A stretch of DNA of 64,000 bases from positions 124,001 to 188,000 of the forward strand of contig MCFG01000011.1 of the NCBI GenBank assembly GCA_002104895.1. Reading direction: 5' to 3'. This DNA comes from Anaeromyces robustus. Its lineage: Eukaryota > Neocallimastigomycota > Neocallimastigomycetes > Neocallimastigales > Neocallimastigaceae. The stretch's first letter is position 1, and every line of letters begins with the position of its first letter. Positions 27,506 through 41,201 of the stretch are shown here, in pieces. The position numbers and the translations under genes were made by a program. The notes under the pieces are model-generated. The model was not told where the DNA came from. It ran no database searches and worked only from the letters and a program-made list of their open reading frames with translations.

Positions 27506-29039
27506 GAGATTATCTTCTTTTTTTTCTTGTTCATGTAAATATAAATATAGTTGGCAATATTTAAATCTTGTCAAATATTAAAAAGTTGGCAATTTAATTT
27601 ATTAATGAGTCATATGAAATTAACTTTTTTTATTTTATAATTATAATTATAATAAAGAAATTAAAGTTCTATATTACAAAATGAAACAATTAACAAATAT
27701 GGTAATAATTAATATAAATCTTAAAACTAAAAGCTAAAATAAAAAAAAAACGTTAAAAGCCAAATTTAGTATGAAAATAAAAAGTATCAAAAAGTAAAAA
27801 AAATAAAAATAATTTAATAAATGTTTAACATAATAATTTATTATTATTAAAAGTAACTATAAAAAAAATATTATAAAATGTTAATAATCATTAATAATAA
27901 TAATAATACTAAATAAAAATAAATAAAAAAAATATGCAAATAAAAATATAAATATAATAATAATCATATATTTTTATTATTCTTTATATATTTTTATTTA
28001 TTTATTTATTTATTTATTTATTCATTAAGATAAAACTCTTTTATTCAACTAATAAAAAAATAAAAACGATACAAATAAATAAATAAATAAATAAAGTAAT
28101 TACGTAATTGCTAAGTACATAAATTAAATTCTTGTAATACATTATTTATAATTAATTAAATTTTGTATTACCTTTTTTTTTTATTTTTTAAGTAGCCAAG
28201 GTTACGTTACCTTTTTGTTTAATTTAAAAATAAAAAATAAAAAAAAAAAAAGGTTAAGTATTACAAAAATTAAAATTAAAATATAATCATTTAATTATTA
28301 ATTTATAATAATAATAAAATAATAATAGATTTAATAATAATAATACAATTTATATATGCGTATATTTGGTATTATTTTAATAACTTAATTATATAATTAA
28401 AATTATTATATATTTTTATTTAGTTGAATATAAATAAAATGTCTTATATGTAATATTTATATTTTGATCATTATTTTAAAAGTAATTATAACAGTAACTC
28501 AAAAAAAGATACTCTTAACCGACGCTTTTAAACTAAAATATAAATTATTTTTTAGTTTAAAAGTTTAATAGCTTATCAATCCATTAATAATTAATAATTA
28601 ATAATTACAAAATATTTTATATAAAGTTTTATTACATTACATTTTTTATGATGAAACATGTTACACAAGAATTTTTCTTTGTTAATTAAATTAAATACTC
28701 TAATTTTTATTAATTTTTTAATTTACAAATATTTTAAGGTTTTTTATCTTTTTTTTTTTCATTTTTACTTATATTTTTTTTTTTTTTTTTGCCTCAAAAT
28801 AATAATATTGTTTTTTTAAATAAAATATCAACTCTATAAAGAGTATTAATTCATTTCTATGAATTAATAAAGATATTAAATCAGTGATAAAAAATGTATT
28901 ACATAAAAATATTTTTACTGTATGAATAAATATAAAATATCTTCAAATTATATTTAAAGATATAAATTCATTTATTATATATTCAAACTTTTATGTCATA
29001 AAATAATAGTTATATATATATAACCATGTAATTGTCAAT
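27318..29039. other. Gene desert with a foldback region
   Basis: (TAA)n at about 27465-27500. At about 28150-28275 AATTTTGTATTACC and later GGTTAAGTATTACAAAAATT form an imperfect inverted repeat around the less AT-biased core AGTAGCCAAGGTTACGTTACC; it may be a small foldback element. No gene seen. Confidence 0.5.
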
Positions 29040-29724
29040 GTAAATTTAATACACTTTTGTTACAAATTTGAACTATTTTTAGTAATATATCATTGGATAC
29101 ATTTTTATTATTTGAAGAAATAATTTTAATCAATTTACATGTTACATCATTTTCAAAATAACTTTCATCTATATCATTTTTATCTTTAACTTCATCAAAG
29201 TACAATTTCAATATTACTAATCAAATAATGAAAAATCCTTCTCTATTATATATGTAAATAAATTATTTGTTTTAATATATTCATTTATTTTATTAATTTC
29301 ATAATTCTCCTTCTCTTGATCAGAAAAACCAATAATATCCTTCTCTATAATATTAAATTTATTAGAATAAATAGATTTTGTAGATGGAAATAAAACATTT
29401 TTATAATAATCTAAAGTTTCATCTTCAATTATTTTTCATAATGCCGGAATAATTTCATATATATTTCTCATTAACTTAAACGTAGCAATTCGTTTATGTT
29501 TTTTTTTTTCTGTATAATTTATACACTATATTCTTCTAATTTTATATCAATAGGTTTATTAGTAGTAGGATTCTAACTTTGGACCATAGATATTATTAGT
29601 TGTACAGGAATTATCTGCAAGTTGCTAAAATTAATGAAGCAACTTGTAAGGATAAATGATTATGACTACTACAATAAACTTCAACAGCTAAATGCAATAA
29701 TAAATACACATATAATATATTCAT
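29040..29724 (-). pseudogene. Decayed secreted-protein gene
   Basis: On the minus strand an ATG at 29724 opens a typical signal peptide (MNILYVYLLLHLAVEVYC, then SSHNHLSLQVAS). The frame then breaks, and protein-like sequence continues in other frames: LADNSCTTNNIYGPKLES; then NIIEKDIIGFSDQEKENYE; then DDENDVTCKLIKII-like segments ending near 29040. Several stops and shifts separate these, and C/G content is higher than in the surroundings. No domain recognised. The signal peptide style matches the other secreted genes of this zone. Boundaries at the 3' end are approximate. Confidence 0.65.
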
Positions 29725-30833
29725 TTTAATTATTTTTTTTTTATATAATTAAAAATAATGGTTAAAAATCAGTTTATTTATTAATAATAAATATTTTTAA
29801 TAAATTAAAGAAATATTTTATTATATATTTATATATAATAAAAATAATTAATTAATTAATAAGTTAGTTAATATGTTATTAATTTATAATATCCTATGTA
29901 TCAATTTGATTGCTCTTTAGATTATCTATTATCATATTATACTTTCTAAATAAGTTTCCATCAAGATATATTTTTTTTATTTTTTTAAGATATAAATTTG
30001 ATATCCATTATTTATTAATAATTAAAGGATAAATATTACCTAATTTTATATGCCATTCATACTAATATTAGTATAAATTAAATATAAAATTTTTTATAAT
30101 ATTTATAATAAATTAATTTATTTGTTTAAAGATTTACATATAGATTTATTATTAATAAAAAATCTACAAAGAAAATGATTTTATTTAACACTTTATTTAT
30201 TATGTATTTAAATTACAATTACAAAAAATATATAATAAAAAACATAGAATTTAAATATAATTAATAAAGAATATCTCTAGAATAATTCTAAAGGTCATAG
30301 TATATCTATGAATACATTCATTATAACATTAGAAAATGATTGGTCTAAAGTATTAACGATTTAGACACTATTTAAACAAGCTTTTTTAAAATTTTTTTAA
30401 CAATTATTAATAAAATTATTTAATTTATAAAGATTTATATGATTCATTATTTAATTCAATGATATTTTTGATATTTTTTTAACTATACTTGGGTTATTAT
30501 TAGTTAAGATAAATAATAATAAAAATAAATACTGATTTAATTAAAAACAAATGTAACTTATACATCATAACCTTGATTACTGTTAAATAAAACATATAAT
30601 AAACTATAATAAACCCTAACCTTATGAAATAGAATATTTGTAAGAAATAATTATTTTTGTAGGTATAATATAATAAATATTTTTACAAAATTATATTATA
30701 AAATTTTGTTTTAAAATGATTTTTGAAATTCTATTATAATGAAAAAAAAATAATATTCATTTTTTTTAAATATATAATATAAAATATATTTCAATTTATT
30801 TATATCTATCTGTTAATACTTTTTTTTATTAAA
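29725..30833. other. Intergenic AT-rich DNA
   Basis: No gene seen. A single AAACCCTAACC word at about 30612 is not a telomere array. Confidence 0.6.
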
Positions 30834-31023
30834 ATGAATAATATGGATAAAAATACTTTTGATTTTTATAAAGAATTAAATAATCAATGTAATATTGATA
30901 CTTTGAAAAAAAATTGCAGATAAAGGAATTTTTTTAAATAAGCCTTTATTTTATTATGATAAAATTAAAAATAATGAAAGTATTATTGAAATAATTATCA
31001 ATGTATTGTATATTATATATTAA
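30834..31023 (+). pseudogene. Short broken ORF with poly-A frameshift
   Basis: ATG at 30834 gives MNNMDKNTFDFYKELNNQ, then CNIDTLKK. An A9 run then shifts the frame, and the coding-like text continues as IADKGIFLNKPLFYYDKI, then KNNESIIEIIINV, to a stop at 31021-31023. Correcting one base would give about a 62-aa peptide. Family unknown; it may be a fragment of a larger dead gene. Confidence 0.5.
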
Positions 31024-31420
31024 CTTTTTTAATTTAAATAATAAAGAAAGTAGAGATTCATCTATTATCATATTCTTTTCTTTTTTAATTTATATATAAT
31101 TTTAAGTTTAACTTTTTTTATTAAATTAAAGAAAAAAAAAAAAAAAATAAAATAATAAAAATTTTAACATTTATGTTACTCATTAAATTAACCAATAAAA
31201 ATATCAATTACTCAAGGTTGTACAAATACTAAATAATTTTAATTATTTTTTAAAATGATTTATCGAATGAAAAAACTAAAAAAAAATTAAAATTAATAAA
31301 ATAATAAATTTATTTTTTTATAAATAATTTTCAAATTTAAAAGAGAAAGTAGTTATTTTTTTTTCATAAAATATTTTTATTTCAATTTTTATTGTTATTA
31401 TTTTAATATAATAATAAAAA
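31024..31420. other. Intergenic AT-rich DNA
   Basis: No gene or structured repeat seen between the two broken genes. Confidence 0.6.
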
Positions 31421-31720
31421 ATGGAGATAAAATTTTTTATTCTAACTTTTTTTTTATTTAGTAATTATTATTGTTATTTCCTTCCAGTGCTCATAAAGTT
31501 AATATAAAAAGAAATATTTTATACGATGAAAATACATTCATGGAAGGATTAAGTGAAGAGTGTCTTGAGGAACAACAACTTAATGTATAACAAAAATAAT
31601 TAGAAGTAATTATAAACAAATATACTTCAGTTATCAAACTGAAAGAATGTTAAAAAATTATATAATAACCCATTGGATTATGATTATTTCTCAGTTTGTA
31701 AAGATGATCCTACAATTAAG
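31421..31720 (+). pseudogene. Decayed paralog of the secreted Cys-rich protein at 35838-36533
   Basis: ATG at 31421 opens a signal-peptide-like MEIKFFILTFFLFSNYYCYF. After a shift the sequence reads SSAHKVNIKRNILYDENTF, then MEGLSEECLEEQ, matching the intact gene's SSNAKI, then TYDNSSFEEGLSQECIEE. After further stops, KLYNNPLDYDYFSVCKDDP aligns with NFFKNPLEYFPHCKNFP. The later two-thirds of the gene is absent. It lies on the plus strand, inverted relative to the intact copy, with the LRR gene between them. Confidence 0.8.
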
Positions 31721-32402
31721 TAAATGTACCTATTTTTTTTGGCTACATTTATTTCTATTATAATTTCATTATAAATTATTTTTTATTTTTACTTTTTTTT
31801 TATATTTGAATAATATTTAAAAATTGACAATATTTGAACATTTTAAAATATACCTTTATAGTTTATCGAATTTTTTTCTATGAAAATAAAAAATATAAAA
31901 ATGATTAAAAAAAATTAAAAATAATTATTTTTAACATATATTTCAAAAAAAATATTTATCTATGAAAAAAAAGAAGATTCTTCTATTTCATTTTTATATT
32001 TCTTATAATTTTTATTTATTTTTATTTATTCGTTTATTTTTTGTTTTTTTAAAATTCTTAAATATTTTTTTTTTCTTTTTTCTTTTTTCTTTTTACTTTT
32101 TTGTTTATTATTATATTGTTATTTTTGCTATTTTTTTTCATTTGTTTTATTTAGTATTTTATATATATATATATTTTTTAAATTATTAATATTAATTTTT
32201 ATTATTATTTTTTTTATAAATCTATTTATTGATTTATTTTTATTTTTTTTTATAAAATCTATTTATTGATTCTTTTATTTTGTATTTATTCCCTATTATA
32301 TTATTCCTTATTTGTAAATACTGTTTTATAATTATTAATATATAAATGAAAAAGTAAAAAAGAAAAAAAAAGTAGATTGATGTATTTTTTTTATTACATA
32401 TT
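31721..32402. other. Intergenic, T-rich
   Basis: Mainly T-rich DNA between the decayed copy and the 3' end of the LRR gene; open frames here are Phe/Leu/Tyr artefacts. Confidence 0.6.
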
Positions 32403-32504
32403 TTAATTAACAGAATAAGGAGGTGGACTATCGTCAAAATTTGATCCTTTTTCATTATATGTATTATTTATTGTATATACAATATTTTCTGGTGGAGCTG
32501 ATGG

Positions 32505-32539
<35 letters not shown>

Positions 32540-34429
32540 CATAGTTAATAACATTATAATTATTATTATTTGAATTATTATATTCATGATCTTTATTCAT
32601 TGGTGATTTGTCATTATTATCAGTATTATTAGTATTTTTCTTTGATTTTCTGTATTGAATGTAATAATAACAAATATAATAAATGGAAAGTAATGAAAGT
32701 GATACTATTAAATAAATATGAGGACTTTTTATTAGTTTTGAAAAAAATGAAGTAGGAACTTCGAAATCATAATTTCCATCAGCGCTACTATTAATTTTTT
32801 TTTTTTTTTATTTTTTTTTTAAAATTAATAATTAATTAAAAATATATATAATAATTAATGCATGTTTATATCTTTTTTTTTTCTTATTATTTTTAATTTG
32901 TTTAAATATAAATTAATTAATAAATAAATTTTTTTATTATACAATGTTTCCAGCTCTTTTATATTCATACATTCAGGAACTGTTCCTGTTAAATAATTAG
33001 AGTTTAAATTTCTTGAATTGAATGAATGTTAAAATTATTTTTTTTAATAAAATTTCGATTAATAAAAAAAAAAAGAATTTTTAAATATAGAAATTTATTT
33101 TATGATTTAATAAAAGTTCTTATTTACAAATGTTTTAATTGCTTTAGATTACAAAATGATTGTGGAATTGATCCACTAAAATAATTATGTGATAAATCCC
33201 TATAGATGTTTTTTTTATTATATAAATTTATATAAATATTTAAATAAATATTTTATAAAAAAAAAAAAAAAATTATTTATTTCTTTTTCTAATAATAAAA
33301 GTTCATAATTACAATTTTTCTAATTTTATTAAATCACCAAATTCAAATAATTTTCCCTCTATATCCAAAAAAATTATTAGATATTGTTCTAATATCAAAA
33401 TATATTAAAAAACAAATTAATTTTAAAATATTTTGTAAATAAGTTATTAAATATTTTAAATAATAATAATAATAATAAAAATAGTTAATAATAATAATAG
33501 TTAATAAAAATAATAGTTAATAATAGTTAATAATAATAATAAATTAATAATAATATCAATAATATAAGCATAACAAAATAATATTAATAGATAATAATTT
33601 TTAAATTATTTATTTACAATGATTTTAAATTCTTTAATTCAAATATGGAATATGGAATATTGTCACCAGTTCTTACATTATTCAGTTCTCTAATTGGTAT
33701 AAATTTTTATTAAAAAATTTTTAAAATAATAATTTATTATTTAAATAATAAATACAAAAGAAAAAGAAAAAGAAAAAAAAAATATTTTTCTTTCTATTAA
33801 AAAAAAAAGTATTTTATAAAAATAACAATATTTTTTTTTATATTTTACATACAATACAGCTAAGTTTTTGAAATTTTGAAATTCATTAATTCCAAATGTA
33901 GCATCATCTTCTAAACCATCAATATTAATAAGTTTACTTAATAATATGAATAGAAAATAAATAAAGAATAAAAAAATATATAATAAAAAAATATAATAAA
34001 TAAAAAAATGATATAAGAAAAGAAAAAAAGAATAAAATAAAATAAATAATATCGAAGATTATTATTTAATTAAATTAGACTTATTTTTATTTTTTTATGT
34101 TTTAAATATTATATTATGAAACCATAATTCATATAAAATAAATACTCAATAATATATAATTATTTATATTTATAATAAAAAGAAAAAAAAAAAAAAAAAA
34201 AAAAAGAATAATAACTTTACATTTCTATTATATTTTGTTGATTATCACAAGTTATAGCATTAAAGTCACAACAATTAGAGACTTTTGAATATTCATCTTG
34301 ATAATGACCTAAATATTTAACAGCGTATTCAAAAAAAGTACAGTCATCTAAAAGTCTTGGTTTTAATAATACTTCTTTTGAAAAAATCCTCGGTATTATA
34401 ATATTAATTAAAAGTAATAGAATTAACAT
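32403..34429 (-). CDS. LRR single-pass membrane protein with PSAP and PPPY tail motifs; one frameshift
   Basis: Seven exons on the minus strand: 34429-34221, 33936-33853, 33689-33618, 33388-33313, 33199-33128, 33011-32943, about 32787-32403. Exon 1 encodes a signal peptide (MLILLLLINIIIPRIFS) and a Cys-containing N-cap (VSNCCDFNAITCDNQQNI). The middle exons each encode about one plant-type LRR of 23-24 residues (for example LSHNYFSGSIPQSFCNLKQL and LNSNYLTGTVPECMNIKELE) and each starts one base into a Leu codon, so the exons are modular. The last exon carries a transmembrane helix (IYLIVSLSLLSIYYICYYYI), a basic stop-transfer RKSKK, an Asn-rich cytosolic tail, PSAP and a C-terminal PPPYSVN. 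Exon 4 is 76 nt; NNFFG and IEGKLFEFGDL are in different frames, so the copy is frameshifted or the read has an indel. About 321 aa if repaired. Ligand unknown; a surface receptor or adhesion role is inferred. Confidence 0.8.
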
Positions 34430-35837
34430 TTTTTATTTAATAATTTTTTTTATTAATAAAAAATAATTATATATAATTTTGGTATATAATTAACACAAAA
34501 TTATAAATATTTATTTCTTTTTTCTTTTTACTCTTTCTTTTTTTTACTTTTTCTTTTTTTTGTTATTAGTTATTTTATATATATTTTCTTTTAAAAAGTT
34601 TTTATAAAAAAGAAGAAAAAAAAAATAACCGTTTTTAAAATTTTTTTTTTTGATACTTTATTATTTCTAAAATTTTGTGTTCAATAATAAATAATAATTA
34701 AAATAAAATAAAAAAAAAGAAAAATTATTTTATTATAAATAAATAGAAATAAAGTTTTTTTCTATTTGATGGCCAATAAATTTTATTAAAAAATAAATTA
34801 AATTTAATCAATGATAAACTTTATTTTTTTTATAATAATAAAAAAAATCTTATTAAATTCTTTCTTTTTTCCTTTTTTACTTTTACTATTTGACTAATTT
34901 ACTAAAATAAATCTATTGATATATTGTATTATATTATAATATATAGAATAAAATGATCCTAACAATGATACTTTTGTTCTTTTGATTAAATCTTTGATTA
35001 AATTTATTATTAATTTAATAATCAAATCAATGGAATATTTTTTAGTAATTTTAATAAAGTTATTTATTATTAATTATTATTTATTATATTATTATTATTC
35101 ATTATATTATTATTATTCATTATATTTTATTAAAATAATATTTATTATTAATATAATATTAATTTTCATTTTAAATTTCTTTTTATTATTTAGTATTTTA
35201 TTATATTTTATATAATTATATTTAATTTTTATTTTATTGTTTTTTTCTTTTTCCTATTTTAATGTATAAATGTATATTTTAATTAAATATTTTTGCCCAT
35301 TTTATTTTTTTTATTTTTTTTTGTTTCTATTTAGATATTTAGAATCTAAGAGATAATCCTAAATAAAAATAAAAATAAAGATTTTTATCTATTCATAAAT
35401 ATGATTAAATATATTATTATTATTTTTATACTTTCTTTATTTTCTTATTTATTTTTATGATTTGTATATAAAATAAGATAAAAAGAAAGAAAGAAATTTA
35501 GAATAAATAAAAAACCTTAAAACTTTTTTAAAACTGATAATTTAACTGATAAAGATAGAGAAAATATTATTAAAACTTCAAAGTTATTTATTTAATTTTT
35601 ATTTTATTTAATTTTAGTTTTAATTTCAATTTATTTCAGTTTTTTTTTTAATTTCTATTTCTATTTTTATTGTTTTATTATTTTTTAATATATATTTTAT
35701 TTTATTTTCATTCTTATTATTATTATTTTATTAATTTATATTCTATTAATTTTTTATATTTATTTTTATTATTTTTATTAATTTATATTCTACTAATTTT
35801 TATTTTTATTTTTATTTTGTTTTTATTATTATTTTTT
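34430..35837. other. Intergenic region between LRR gene and Cys-rich gene
   Basis: AT-rich. At about 35537-35590 a short open stretch reads TDNLTDKDRENIIKTSK, coding-like but isolated; it could be a further gene relic. Nothing else supported. Confidence 0.55.
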
Positions 35838-36533
35838 TTATAATAAAAATAATAATAAAATGAAAGAAATCAACAAAGTACAATTAATCTTAATAGTATT
35901 AGCATTACTGGTAATATGTTGAGATCTACAATTATCCGATTCTAATACTTTAACCATATTTTTTGATTCATTAATTTCTTCTTGACTCCATGATCCAGAA
36001 GAAAATGGTGTATTTTGAAGTGCCATATAGAATTCTTCATCCATTTGTTGAAATGATTTAATAGCTGTATCTGTACAATTTTTGGATTTACAAGTATTAC
36101 TTACATCACCTTCTCCTTTTATTAAAGCTTCAGCAATTGGACAGAAATTTCCATTTTCATCCGTTTGACATTTTAATTCATAAAATATTAATAAAGCTTT
36201 CATCAAATTTGTTGAATAATATTCTTGAATTTTAGGAAAATTTTTACAATGGGGGAAATATTCCAATGGATTTTTAAAAAAATTTTGACATTTTTCCGTT
36301 TTAATTTTTAAACATCCTTGTTTAAAAACATCTAAATCTTTATCTACTGGCATACATTCCATATATTCTGAATTATCATGTTCTTCAATACATTCTTGAC
36401 TTAAACCTTCTTCAAAACTACTATTATCATAGGTAACAGTTCTCTTTAAAAAATGATTAGTAATTATTTTAGCATTGGAAGAAATAACAATTATTAAACA
36501 GATAAGTAAATAATTGAAAATATTTACTTTCAT
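35838..36533 (-). CDS. Secreted Cys-rich protein, probably GPI-anchored (231 aa)
   Basis: A single-exon gene. Residues 1-21 are a signal peptide (MKVNIFNYLLICLIIVISSNA). The mature part has ten cysteines spread over about 170 residues (contexts QECIEE, MECMP, QGCLK, EKCQN, PHCKN, LKCQT, NFCPI, NTCKS, KNCTD, DNCRS) and several N-x-S/T sites. The C-terminal 20 residues are hydrophobic with no charged tail (LLISFILLLFLL), as in GPI-attachment signals, preceded by a SNAN stretch that could hold the omega site. The family is not recognised; an extracellular, disulfide-bonded, cell-surface protein is inferred. A decayed inverted paralog lies at 31421-31720. Confidence 0.82.
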   Translation of the reverse strand: MKVNIFNYLLICLIIVISSNAKIITNHFLKRTVTYDNSSFEEGLSQECIEEHDNSEYMECMPVDKDLDVFKQGCLKIKTEKCQNFFKNPLEYFPHCKNFPKIQEYYSTNLMKALLIFYELKCQTDENGNFCPIAEALIKGEGDVSNTCKSKNCTDTAIKSFQQMDEEFYMALQNTPFSSGSWSQEEINESKNMVKVLESDNCRSQHITSNANTIKINCTLLISFILLLFLL

Positions 36534-36969
36534 TTTTTTTTTTTTTTTTGGAAAAAAAAATTAAATATTTCTTTTGAAAATAACTTTTTTTTTTTATTTT
36601 TAATTTTTAATTTTTTATATTTTAATTTTTATTTTTTTATATTTTTTAACAAATATTTATAAAAAAAAAGAAAAAAAAAAAAAAAAAAAAAAAAGAAAAA
36701 AAGAAAGAAAATGTCTAAATTTTTTAAATGAAGAACAAATTAAATAATTTAATTAATATTAATTAAAGAAAAAAAAAAAAAAATTAAAATTTCTACTCAA
36801 TATTCAATAATGGTTTAATGGTTTAATATATATATTTTTGATACAAGAATTAATTTTGTACTACATTAAATATTATATATACTTTATATATACAAATGAA
36901 ATATACTTAATTTCTTAGTATTTTTTATTTTAATTAATTAATTAATTAATAAAAAGAAATTAAATTATT
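36534..36969. other. Intergenic, poly-A/T
   Basis: Upstream side of the Cys-rich gene; A- and T-runs only. Confidence 0.6.
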
Positions 36970-37324
36970 ATGAATAAAAAAAGGTTTAAATATGTAGAAT
37001 GTAAAAAATATTTTGAGTAAGAAACTATTTTTTCATATTTGAATCTCCATTATGTAAGTTAATTTTTTTCTCCAATTGGTGAATTTATATTAAGAGATAA
37101 AAGTAATTACTCATTATGGCATGTCATTAATCTAACTACAGTTAATGATAAAACGATATATGATGAGGCAAGAAATAATCATAATCATACTTTTAGTTTA
37201 GTGTTTATTGGATGAAGGTGAATTATTGGTTGAAGATAAAACTCATGCATTATATTGGAGTTTATGGCCAGTAAGATATGTAAATCCAACATTTTATGAA
37301 ATTTATCATACAACGAAAAATTAA
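36970..37324 (+). pseudogene. Decayed gene of unknown family
   Basis: Coding-like islands in order on the plus strand: MNKKRFKYVECKKYFE (stop); SPIGEFILRDKSNYSLWHVI continuing to NLTTVNDKTIYDEARNNHNH; then, in another frame, DEGELLVEDKTHALYWSLWP continuing to VRYVNPTFYEIYHTTKN and a stop at 37322-37324. Base composition is clearly less AT-rich than the flanks, and the three islands need at least two frame changes. No domain recognised. Confidence 0.6.
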
Positions 37325-39207
<1,883 letters not shown>

Positions 39208-39250
39208 TTATAAATATTGTATATAAAAATTTTATATACAATATTTATAA
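39208..39250. repeat. 43-bp palindrome with 21-bp arms
   Basis: Two exact 21-base arms, centred on one A at 39229, with the non-simple core AAATATTGTATATAAAA and its reverse complement. It lies 6 kb from the nearest complete gene. It could be a foldback relic or cruciform site. Confidence 0.88.
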
Positions 39251-40440
39251 GTTTTTTTTTTTTAAATAATTTATAGGATGATTTCAAAATCTTTTAAATA
39301 AAGAAATAAATATATTTTAAATATCTTTTTAAATAATATTATTGACTGATTATTTAATGAAAAAATCAAATTGTTAATTATTATTAATATTAATATAATT
39401 AATATAAAAAAAAAGTGTGTTTATGGATTGGATACAAAATTAATTTTTTTTTAATTTTTTTAATATATGAATGTATATGAATACAAAAAAAATTTTAGTA
39501 ATTTTTTTTTTTTTTTGCTAAGTAATTTTTTTTTATTGGAGATTAAATATTAAAATTAAAATTAAAAAAATTAAAAAATTAAGAAAAATAAAATAAAGAA
39601 AATATGTATATTAATATTAAAATTTGAAATATTTTATAATAAAATAAGATTATAAATAGTTATATACAAATATATAAATTTAAAAATAAAAAATAAATTA
39701 TTTCTAATTATTTATAAAATAAATAAAAAAAAAATAATTAATAATAATTAATAATAATTAATAATAATAAATTGATATTAAGTAAAAATATTTTTTAATG
39801 AATATAAATGATATAATAAAAATTTTTTATTATTAAAATATATAGAAAATAAGAATAGAATGGAATAGAATAAAATAAAAAAAATAAAAGATTATAAAGT
39901 TAATAATAATAATAAAAAGAAATGATGTTTGAGTGGCATAACAAAATGAAATAAGATAAAAAAAAATAAATTCATTGTTATTTTTTTTTTGTTTATAACA
40001 ATTATTTATTCTTTCTATTTATTTCCTATTGTAATTGTTTATTTATTATTTATTATTATTTATTGTTTACTTATTATTTATTGTTAAAAATTTTTTTTAA
40101 AAAAAAAAAGAATTAGAAAAACTATTCTGTAAAGAAAAAATAATAATATATATAGAATAATAATAATAAATAATAAATAAATAATAATATTAAAATATTA
40201 ATTAATTATCATTTTTAAAAATAATAAATAATAATAATAAATAATAAATATTAAAATATTAATAATAAATAAATAATAAATAAAAAATGATTAAAAAATA
40301 ATTAAAAATTTCCTTGTTTCCTTGTTTCTAGATTAAAAAAAAAATAATAATAATAATTTTTTTTTTTAACAATATTAAAAAAATAAAAAAAAATTATTAA
40401 AAGTTTAAATATTAAAAAAAATAATAAATGAATAAATTAA

Positions 40441-40475
<35 letters not shown>

Positions 40476-40589
40476 AGGTTACACAAAAAGGTTTGTTTTA
40501 AAAGTAATTTTTTATGAAATGAAAACTCAAAGTGGATATGAAACGATGATAAAAAATTTTTATATAAAGGTAAAAGTAAAAAAAAAAAC

Positions 40590-40625
<36 letters not shown>

Positions 40626-41152
40626 CATTATTATTATAATATAGAATTAACATTAAACATTAAACTATAATAATGAAATTATATAGAATTAAAATTATTA
40701 TTTTTTTTAATATGACTAAATTAATATATTAATATCATGTTTTTAAAAATGATATTTAATATTAATATTATTATTACTATTAATATGATATACATATCCA
40801 TGATTATTTTTTTTATTACTAATTATATATATATTTTATTATCTATATTTTATTAATTATTCAATATAGTTAAATATTTTTTATTATTAAATCATTGATT
40901 ATTTTTTAATTATTTTTTAATTATTCTTTTTTAATTATAATTTTTTTGTTTAAAATTTTTATTAACCTTCAATTGCATTTTGATTCTTCTAATTCAATTT
41001 AATTTTATAATAAAATATATTAATAATAATAATAATAATCATAATAATAATAATAAAAAAGCATGATGAATTATTGTTTCAGTGATACTTTTTTTTTTCA
41101 TTTACTAAATAAAATAAGTAAATAATTAATTGAAAATTAATAAATAAATAAT

Positions 41153-41201
<49 letters not shown>

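Noticed and set aside
30605-30625. AAACCCTAACC as a possible telomere or subtelomere mark
   Set aside because: Only one unit; no tandem array.
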